This document shows positions 6,674 to 11,335 of a stretch of 11,335 nucleotides of DNA, in pieces (the first letter of the stretch is position 1; each line of letters starts with the position of its first letter). Source of the DNA: an uncultured Peptococcaceae bacterium (GTDB lineage: Bacteria > Bacillota > Desulfitobacteriia > Desulfitobacteriales > Syntrophobotulaceae); NCBI GenBank assembly GCA_937892995.1, contig CALBJS010000051.1, forward strand, positions 1 to 11,335, given 5' to 3'. Both the position numbers and the translations under genes were made by a program. Below the pieces are notes generated by a model that saw nothing but the letters and a program-made list of their open reading frames with translations, made no database searches and had not been told where the DNA came from.

Positions 6674-6693
6674 AAAGGGCTTAGGCCCTTTTT
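6674..6693 (+). terminator. Small terminator/attenuator hairpin after khpA
   Basis: AAAGGGC (6674-6680) pairs with GCCCTTT (6685-6691) around a TTAG loop, and the T-run TTTTT (6689-6693) overlaps the stem end. The stem is only 7 bp, so termination may be partial. It begins 7 bases after the khpA stop and directly precedes a promoter candidate for rimM. Confidence 0.65.
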
Positions 6694-6719
6694 GACGTTT
6701 TAGGATTTTTTAGGATAAT
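6692..6719 (+). promoter_or_regulatory. Candidate sigma-A promoter for rimM-trmD, with TTTTAGGAT repeats
   Basis: TTGACG (6692-6697) and GATAAT (6714-6719) are spaced 16 bases apart, each matching the consensus at 5/6 positions. Two copies of TTTTAGGAT (6698-6706 and 6708-6716) fill the spacer and enter the -10 box. Placed right after the khpA hairpin, this would restart transcription for rimM, trmD and perhaps the following methyltransferase. Confidence 0.5.
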
Positions 6720-6755
6720 ATTTGAAGGAAGAATATCGGGAAAGGTTGTTACTCA

Positions 6756-7262
6756 GTGGAGAGCATAATAATTGGGGAGGTTCTTAAACCTCAGGGAATC
6801 AAGGGTGAATTCAAAGTATATCCGATGACCGATAATGTGGAGAGATTTAAGAAACTGAAAAAAATAATATTGTCCGATGGAAAGAAAAAAGAAATTCCTA
6901 TAGAGGTTCAAGGGGTAAGAATAGATCCCAAGGGGATGGTATTTTTAAATCTCGTAGGAATAGATACCCCGGAGGAAGCAGAGAAATACCGAGGTTTTCA
7001 AGTGAGAGTAGATCGCTCCGAGGTACCTCCTCTTCAAGATCGATGGTATTATTTCGAGCTTGAAGGGATGGAGGTCTATGATCAGGATCTTCTTCTAGGG
7101 ACACTTATCAGGATTCAGGAGACTGGGGCTAATGATATTTATATCGTCAAAGGTGATAGTGGTGAGTTTTGTATCCCTGCTTTGAAGTCTGTTGTTAAAA
7201 ACGTAGATGTTCCGGGAAAAAGAATGGATGTCATCTTACCCCCGGGACTGCTGGATGATTAA
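6756..7262 (+). CDS. rimM: Ribosome maturation factor RimM
   Basis: RimM assists maturation of the 30S subunit head through contact with the S19 region, and its gene is nearly always beside trmD. The 168-residue protein has the N-terminal RimM domain, with IGEVLKPQGIKGEFKV (6-21), and a C-terminal PRC-barrel. The barrel shows DRWYYFELEGMEVYD (95-109), TGANDIYIVKG (123-133) and the ending VILPPGLLDD. The start is the GTG at 6756, with AAAGG about 10 bases upstream. The protein then begins ESIIIGEVLKPQGI as in the family. The gap to the trmD ATG is 42 bases. Confidence 0.95.
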   Translation: MESIIIGEVLKPQGIKGEFKVYPMTDNVERFKKLKKIILSDGKKKEIPIEVQGVRIDPKGMVFLNLVGIDTPEEAEKYRGFQVRVDRSEVPPLQDRWYYFELEGMEVYDQDLLLGTLIRIQETGANDIYIVKGDSGEFCIPALKSVVKNVDVPGKRMDVILPPGLLDD

Positions 7263-7304
7263 TCGTTCGTTTTTGGGGTGTCTGAGAGGTACGGAGGTTT
7301 AACC

Positions 7305-8138
7305 ATGAAGTTTACAATACTCACAATTTTCCCGGAAATGTTTGCTCCGCTTCAGGAAAGTATTCTCAAACGAGCTCAGGAAGCAGGTCTGATTAAGATT
7401 GAAATTCTTAATTTCCGAGATTATGCCGAAAGCAAACACAAGAATGTAGATGATGTGCCCTATGGAGGCGGAAGGGGCATGGTCTTAAAGCCGGAGCCTA
7501 TCTTCAGAGCGGTCAGAAGTTTAGAAAAAACCGCGGGCAGAAGAAAAACAATTCTTTTATCTCCCCAAGGGAGAGTTTTTGATCAGAAGGCTGCAACCCG
7601 GCTCACTAATTATGATGAACTGGTATTTTTATGTGGCCATTATGAAGGTTTTGATGAAAGGATCAGAACATTAGTTGATGAAGAAATTTCTCTAGGTGAT
7701 TTTGTTCTTACCGGGGGAGAGTTAGCGGCCATGGTGGTTATTGATTCCGTAGCTCGACTTATTCCTGGGGTTCTAGGTAAAGAGGAATCTTCGGTACACG
7801 ATTCCCATAGTCAAGGATTCTTAGAATATCCCCAATATACCCGTCCACCGGAATTCGAGGGGATGCCGGTACCGGAAATCCTCCTCTCCGGACATCATGC
7901 TAAAATTAAGGAATGGCGAAGAAAGGAATCTCTGAGGAGAACTTTTTTACGTAGGCCGGATCTCTGGGCCAAAGCAGTATTCGAACTCGGAGATTATCAA
8001 GTTCTGGAGGAACTTGTTCAAGAACATCCTGAAATCGCTTTATTTCGAGAAAAATGGGAGCATCTAAAACCCCAACCAAAAAGAATTCGAAAGAAAACTT
8101 CTTTTAATAGTTTAGAGGACAGAAAAAACACTTGCTAA
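7305..8138 (+). CDS. trmD: tRNA (guanine-37-N1)-methyltransferase TrmD
   Basis: TrmD methylates G37 next to the anticodon of a subset of tRNAs using S-adenosylmethionine and so prevents frameshifting. The 277-residue SPOUT enzyme shows YGGGRGMVLKPEP (53-65), LLSPQGRVFDQ (84-94), FLCGHYEGFDER (108-119) and the knot segment SLGDFVLTGGELA (129-141). Arg151, and Asp166 within VHDSHSQG (164-171), correspond in spacing to the catalytic Arg154/Asp169 pair of the Haemophilus enzyme. EYPQYTRPPEFEG follows. ATG 7305 is preceded by GGAGG (7293-7297) at 7 bases, whereas an upstream in-frame GTG at 7278 is less likely. The basic C-terminus (about 255-277) extends beyond the usual ~245 residues. Confidence 0.96.
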   Translation: MKFTILTIFPEMFAPLQESILKRAQEAGLIKIEILNFRDYAESKHKNVDDVPYGGGRGMVLKPEPIFRAVRSLEKTAGRRKTILLSPQGRVFDQKAATRLTNYDELVFLCGHYEGFDERIRTLVDEEISLGDFVLTGGELAAMVVIDSVARLIPGVLGKEESSVHDSHSQGFLEYPQYTRPPEFEGMPVPEILLSGHHAKIKEWRRKESLRRTFLRRPDLWAKAVFELGDYQVLEELVQEHPEIALFREKWEHLKPQPKRIRKKTSFNSLEDRKNTC

Positions 8139-8157
8139 GTGTAAATATTATTTTCAC
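8139..8157. repeat. 19-bp imperfect palindrome after trmD
   Basis: The 19 bases immediately after the trmD stop, GTGTAAATATTATTTTCAC, form a dyad centred on base 8148 in which eight of nine pairs match. It lies about 90 bases before the next gene and looks like a regulator-binding site, but matches no operator I can name with confidence. No clear promoter was seen in the 111-base gap. Confidence 0.4.
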
Positions 8158-8249
8158 GAAAAGGGAATAGCCTCGCAAATTATGTTCTACAAATACTGTT
8201 GTTCTCGAATTGATAAAAAGACTCTAAGGTAATTAGTTAGGGGGAAAAT

Positions 8250-8810
8250 ATGGGCGAGCTATATGTGGCTTTGATGCATGCACCTGTTTATAACAAAAAT
8301 ATGGAAGAGGTTGCTACCTCAATTACTAATCTTGATTTGCACGACATTGCTCGTAGTTCCGCTACTTTTGGAGCACGAGCCTACTACGTCGTCCACCCTG
8401 CCCCAGCTCAAAAGGATTTAGCCCGAAGAATTATGGGGTTTTGGCGAGAAGGATATGGTGCGGAATATAACCCTGATAGATATGAGGCTTTCTCAAGGGT
8501 CCGTTTGTTATCAACTCTCCAAGAGGTTTTGGGGGAAATAAAAATAGAACAACAAGGGAAAAAAGTCTATACCGTAGCCACCGATGCCAGACTTTATCCG
8601 AATACGATTGAATATCAGGATCTGCGTCAAAGGTTGGAACGGACTGCAGATGTATTTTTGCTTTTGTTTGGAACGGGGTGGGGGCTGATAAAAGAAGAGA
8701 TGGAGAAAGCAGATTATATACTTAAGCCTATCTATGGATATGGTGAATACAATCACCTTTCCGTTCGTTCAGCTGCAGCAATCATCCTTGATCGGCTCAG
8801 AGGAAATTAA
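8250..8810 (+). CDS. TrmD-linked SPOUT-like RNA methyltransferase (Tm1570/PF09936 type)
   Basis: The 186-residue protein resembles the small RNA methyltransferase family found beside trmD in clostridia and Thermotoga (Tm1570-like), which has a trefoil-knot SAM-binding fold. Visible family features are the opening ELYVALMHAPVYNKN (3-17), LHDIARSSATFGA (30-42), the SAM-site-like LLFGTGWGL (138-146) and the C-terminal knot segment EYNHLSVRSAAAIILDRL (166-183). The exact RNA substrate is not known to me. The ATG is preceded by TTAGGGGGA at suitable spacing. It follows trmD by 111 bases and is the last gene before the bidirectional terminator. In related genomes rplS would be expected next, but it is missing here. 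Confidence 0.85.
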   Translation: MGELYVALMHAPVYNKNMEEVATSITNLDLHDIARSSATFGARAYYVVHPAPAQKDLARRIMGFWREGYGAEYNPDRYEAFSRVRLLSTLQEVLGEIKIEQQGKKVYTVATDARLYPNTIEYQDLRQRLERTADVFLLLFGTGWGLIKEEMEKADYILKPIYGYGEYNHLSVRSAAAIILDRLRGN

Positions 8811-8839
8811 AACGATCCTGACTTTCACACCAAACCCAC

Positions 8840-8890
8840 AATAAAAAGACCGCAGCCCCTCGATACAAGCGAGATAGCGGTCTTTTTATT
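8840..8890. terminator. Strong bidirectional intrinsic terminator between convergent genes
   Basis: AATAAAAAGACCGC (8840-8853) is perfectly complementary to GCGGTCTTTTTATT (8877-8890). A smaller inner stem, CTCG (8859-8862) with CGAG (8870-8873), lies in the loop. Reading either way the GC-rich stem is followed by a T-run, so it can end the methyltransferase transcript from the left and the PucR gene transcript from the right. Confidence 0.93.
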
Positions 8891-8915
8891 TCGTCATAAA
8901 TATATAGTTGAACTA

Positions 8916-10505
8916 TTAAATTATCTGAGTTTTTCCTTGTTTTTTAATATCCTTTTTCAGGGGATTGGAATTTTCATGATAGTGCTTTAACATTGATACC
9001 ATTTTGATGGAGAGCAGCACGTCTATCCTGATATTGGAATCGAAACATTCACTTCCTGCTATCTCCCTTATCTTTTCAAGACGATACTTCAGGGTGCTTT
9101 TGTGTATATAAAGGTTTTCGGTACAAGCTGCATAACTCCTGTCGTTTATGAGATACTCAAAAAGTGTTTTAAGCAGATTCCCTTTGTTATCGGACTCATA
9201 TTTTGCAAGAGTGCGTATGGCGGGATGTATAAAATGCTCTAACTCAAAATATCGAGAGAAGGTGTTCATTACATGATCCGCAATATGGTCTGCGTAAAGG
9301 GCGACGGGGTAATACCTGTCGCCCGTGCTACATCGGTTCAAGGCTTCTAATGCCTGTTTATAATAACTTGCAATTTTTAAGAAATCGTTAAATTCAATGG
9401 AACAGCCGCATTTTAGATGCTTCTGCTCCAAAAAGAGCCGGAATTCATCCTGTTCGTCCACGCTTAAGGATAAAAATGTTTTTTCATGAACGGTAGAGAC
9501 GATGGAATTCTTTATCGTTACGATCTGGCAGTCAGGAAATATCTGCATGAGCAGATAGCGATAATGTGAATAATTCTCTACCAGCTCCGTTTCAGACTGA
9601 TAGCTTTTTATAACCATTACCGAATACTTATCATTGTAACCCCATCCCAGCCTGTTCAATTGATAGGCTATATACATCTTGCTTAGATTAGCTCCCGTCA
9701 GGGCGTCTAAAGGGAAAGCACCTTCATAATCTCCTTTAGCTTTTAATAAAAACATATCTCGTTCAAACACCTGTGCTATACAGAAGGAAAGCGTTTCAAC
9801 CAGCTCAATATGTAAGTTTGTTAAAGGCTTATTTATTTCGGGGATAGTCAAAAAGCCGACCCTCTGTTCATTGATGTTAATGTTGCATACCAAAAAAGTT
9901 GTTCCGTAATCTTTGCAGATGAATGGGCCCTTCGCCTTTTGGATGAGGTCAAGGAATCCTGTTCTTGTCATGGTATCCCTTATTTGCTGCCCCATATACA
10001 TTCGTCCGGACTGGGAAGTCCAGAATTGGGAAACGTTTTCCGGAATCCATTCCGGGACTTTGGTTACACCGCGTAACCTCAAGGATGTGTCGTAAACGAT
10101 AATTTGGTTGTCAAAAATGTCACGGCTCAGGTCGATCAGCTTCTGAATACTTTTGTCTTTAGTGACAGAGCGCAGCAACGCACTTTCCCAGGCCGTATAT
10201 TTTTGGAAAATACTATTTACCTGCTCGACCAGTGTGAGCACAATTATATCGGCAGGGACACTGATATAGTTCGCCACCTTAAACCTTTCATCCGGTTCGC
10301 CTATGAGTAAATATTGCAGACTAGCATCCACCTCTATGGCCGAAGAGCCTATTTTGTATAAGTAAAGAAAATTAGAGTTCATGGCTGTGCTTGTAGACGA
10401 AAACAATCTTACTCCCGATAGAGGGTAAGGGTATAGCTGTTCAATCTTTAGCGGAGAGTATAGGTCCTTCAGGCTTTCTCCAACCATAGAGAGTGTAATA
10501 AGCAT
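8916..10505 (-). CDS. PucR-family transcriptional regulator
   Basis: The 529-residue protein ends in a PucR-type helix-turn-helix. The segment at about 425-505 (HPAIRTLAKYESDNKGNLLKTL, then YAACTENLYIHKSTLKYRLEKI at 458-479, then RIDVLLSIKM) matches the C-terminal HTH_30-like domain, with HKSTLKYRLEKI as the recognition helix. The middle (about 290-410) would fit the degenerate GGDEF-like domain common in these proteins, and the N-terminal half a sensory region, perhaps GAF-like (about 105-250). No membrane segment is evident. PucR relatives control purine, amino-acid and other catabolic genes, but the effector here cannot be told from sequence. The start is supported by an AGGAGGG site (10512-10518 on the complement). 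It is convergent to the trmD cluster and upstream-facing to the zinc-ribbon gene, so it may regulate genes beyond the right edge. Confidence 0.9.
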   Translation of the reverse strand: MLITLSMVGESLKDLYSPLKIEQLYPYPLSGVRLFSSTSTAMNSNFLYLYKIGSSAIEVDASLQYLLIGEPDERFKVANYISVPADIIVLTLVEQVNSIFQKYTAWESALLRSVTKDKSIQKLIDLSRDIFDNQIIVYDTSLRLRGVTKVPEWIPENVSQFWTSQSGRMYMGQQIRDTMTRTGFLDLIQKAKGPFICKDYGTTFLVCNININEQRVGFLTIPEINKPLTNLHIELVETLSFCIAQVFERDMFLLKAKGDYEGAFPLDALTGANLSKMYIAYQLNRLGWGYNDKYSVMVIKSYQSETELVENYSHYRYLLMQIFPDCQIVTIKNSIVSTVHEKTFLSLSVDEQDEFRLFLEQKHLKCGCSIEFNDFLKIASYYKQALEALNRCSTGDRYYPVALYADHIADHVMNTFSRYFELEHFIHPAIRTLAKYESDNKGNLLKTLFEYLINDRSYAACTENLYIHKSTLKYRLEKIREIAGSECFDSNIRIDVLLSIKMVSMLKHYHENSNPLKKDIKKQGKTQII

Positions 10506-10544
10506 ATACGTCCCTCCTGCGGTAATTAATGGTTATCGCTGATA

Positions 10545-10575
10545 ATTATTTGAATCTTGATAATGTTCAAATAAT
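10545..10575. promoter_or_regulatory. Operator-like inverted repeat in the pucR leader
   Basis: ATTATTTGAA (10545-10554) and TTCAAATAAT (10566-10575) form a perfect 10-bp inverted repeat with an 11-base spacer. It lies 40-70 bases upstream of the regulator's ATG and just downstream of its candidate promoter. This position suits autorepression by the PucR protein, or control by another dimeric regulator. A shorter TTATC-N3-GATAA dyad (10533-10545) abuts it. Confidence 0.6.
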
Positions 10576-10589
10576 GTTTAATTAGTAAA

Positions 10590-10598
10590 AGTATACCA
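10590..10598 (-). promoter_or_regulatory. Extended -10 promoter candidate for the PucR-type gene
   Basis: On the minus strand the sequence reads TGGTATACT, an extended -10 element (TGn followed by TATACT, 5/6 to TATAAT). No good -35 box lies at the normal distance, as expected for extended -10 promoters. Transcription would start near 10583, placing the inverted repeat at 10545-10575 in the early transcribed leader. Confidence 0.45.
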
Positions 10599-10619
10599 TC
10601 TTTTTCTATCAAAAGCCAC

Positions 10620-11037
10620 AGATCTATTGGTTCAAAAAAAAACTAAAATATAAAACCATCAGTTCGATGATAAGAATTAGTTATCGCACATTTTCAGATC
10701 ATGACCTGGGACAAATGCTGATAAGGATAGCCCCAAAAGGATTTCCCGATATGAAAAAAATAAGAATAAATCAAAGTAAGATTCTATATTCGTTGAGGAT
10801 ATATGAAAAAAAGTTACTGTCTTGCTGGTCGTAAAAGGAGGGAAAATATCAAACTGTTAGGTCGATGATAAAAGAGTGCTTATCCGATATCATTATATTA
10901 GAGCCTGATATAAGTGCATTTACAGCTCAACATGTTCAGGCAGATGGCTGTCTTAGATGGCATAGTGCCCCCGGAACGCGACCCAAAAGGGTGAATTGCT
11001 AAAGGCCAATAACAATGAAGAATCCGCGATATCCTGA
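10620..11037. other. Gene-poor region between the PucR-type gene and the zinc-ribbon gene
   Basis: About 420 bases show no recognisable gene. On the plus strand three tiny ORFs with start codons at 10751, 10803 and 10865 (27, 21 and 45 residues) can be read. The second has GAGG just upstream, and its TGA overlaps the ATG of the third, but none resembles a known protein. A strong AAGGAGGG (near 10834-10842) is not followed by a suitable start codon. The 10-mer TCGATGATAA occurs twice (10664-10673 and 10862-10871), and GATAA-N7-TTATC lies at 10669-10685. A small ACCC-AAAA-GGGT hairpin lies at 10981-10992. The region may be an eroded gene or a regulatory spacer. Confidence 0.4.
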
Positions 11038-11055
11038 AAAGAGGTGTGTTTGCTT

Positions 11056-11283
11056 ATGTGTTTCCGTCCTCCTAGCGTTTCCAAGCCGATAAGATGCTCT
11101 TGCGGCACACTGAACCCACCAACTGCCGAAAAGTGCCGTAAGTGCGGTGCCCTGTTTGCAGCTGAGGTTGAAACCTTCACATGTCCGCGCTGCGGCACTC
11201 AGAACCCGGTGACGGCAGCGGCTTGCAAAAATTGTGGCCTGACTGCAGAAGAAGCTGCAGCCTGCAAAAGCCCAAACGAGTGA
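11056..11283 (+). CDS. Small double zinc-ribbon protein, function unknown
   Basis: The 75-residue product contains two four-cysteine units. The first has C14, C16, C27 and C30 (CSC then CRKC) and the second C43, C46, C57 and C60 (CPRCG then CKNCG). The second is a regular CxxC-x10-CxxC zinc ribbon, whereas the first has one residue fewer in its first knuckle (CSC instead of CxxC). An extra C70 follows. No other domain, signal or membrane segment is seen. Such ribbons often mediate protein or nucleic-acid contacts, but no role can be assigned. ATG 11056 is chosen because AGAGGTG (11040-11046) lies 9 bases upstream. The GTG at 11044 sits inside that site. Two sequence lines of the gene count to about 61% GC, well above its surroundings. 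Its stop overlaps a possible next start (GTGA). Confidence 0.75.
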   Translation: MCFRPPSVSKPIRCSCGTLNPPTAEKCRKCGALFAAEVETFTCPRCGTQNPVTAAACKNCGLTAEEAAACKSPNE

Positions 11284-11335
11284 CACAATCGACGAATCCA
11301 GCCATTGAAGGAAATGCTCGTCAGTGGTTAAGCCG
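11280..11335 (+). CDS. Possible start of a further gene, cut by the window edge
   Basis: A GTG at 11280 overlaps the zinc-ribbon stop codon as GTGA and opens a frame to the end of the window, encoding MTQSTNPAIEGNARQWLS. The overlap suggests translational coupling with the zinc-ribbon gene. No strong ribosome binding site precedes it, and 18 residues are too few to recognise a family. Confidence 0.3.
   Translation, partial: MTQSTNPAIEGNARQWLS

Noticed and set aside
7278..7304. Longer TrmD starting at GTG 7278
   Set aside because: The family starts at MKFTILTIFPEMF, and GGAGG sits correctly before ATG 7305.
8840..8890. tRNA-like or small RNA gene
   Set aside because: The GC stem flanked by A- and T-runs between convergent genes is fully explained as a bidirectional terminator.
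10953..11286. Two reverse-strand ORFs opposite the zinc-ribbon gene
   Set aside because: They are shadows of a GC-rich gene on the other strand, lack good ribosome binding sites and show no protein family features.
1..11335. CRISPR array, insertion sequence, rRNA or tRNA gene
   Set aside because: No regularly spaced repeats, transposase motifs, terminal inverted repeats with duplications, or tRNA/rRNA signatures were seen.

Overview
The window looks like chromosome of a low-to-moderate GC, Gram-positive anaerobe of the Peptococcaceae/Desulfitobacteriaceae type (Desulfosporosinus or Desulfitobacterium-like). This placement is an inference. It rests on the gene order ftsY, methylthioadenosine-salvage genes, ylxM-ffh, rpsP-khpA-rimM-trmD plus a second SPOUT methyltransferase, on strong AGGAGG-type ribosome binding sites with many GTG/TTG starts, and on a PucR-type regulator. 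No database search was possible.

Region 1 (1-4101), protein targeting and MTA salvage. The first 58 bases are the C-terminus of FtsY, the SRP receptor. It is followed closely by a purine-nucleoside phosphorylase of the MTAP/MTIP family and by mtnA. A broken, reverse-strand GltD-like flavoprotein gene (1942-2512) then separates mtnA from mtaD, which has its own candidate promoter. MtaD would deaminate MTA to methylthioinosine (MTI). The phosphorylase carries Asn at a position where adenine-specific MTAPs carry Asp, so it may cleave MTI to hypoxanthine and methylthioribose-1-phosphate, which MtnA isomerises. The three genes therefore read as an MTI-type salvage module.

Region 2 (4077-8890), SRP and translation/tRNA-modification cluster. 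A 13-bp perfect inverted repeat straddles the mtaD stop codon. It is followed at once by a near-consensus promoter (TTGACA-17-TAAAAT) that drives ylxM and ffh. Then come rpsP (S16), khpA (KH RNA-binding protein), a small terminator-like hairpin with a new promoter, rimM, trmD and a SPOUT-like RNA methyltransferase. The block ends in a strong bidirectional terminator (8840-8890). The rplS gene that usually follows trmD is not here.

Region 3 (8891-11335), accessory side. A convergent PucR-family regulator lies on the minus strand, with an extended -10 promoter and a 10-bp perfect inverted repeat in its leader. About 530 bases without a convincing gene follow. Last comes a small GC-rich protein with two four-cysteine zinc-ribbon units, whose stop overlaps (GTGA) the possible start of a further gene cut by the window edge.

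Most of the window is conserved housekeeping DNA. The points most worth a second look are the predicted MTI specificity of the phosphorylase, the decayed gltD-like gene inside the salvage locus, the TTTTAGGAT repeats before rpsP and rimM, the operator-like dyads, and the composition and synteny break after the methyltransferase.
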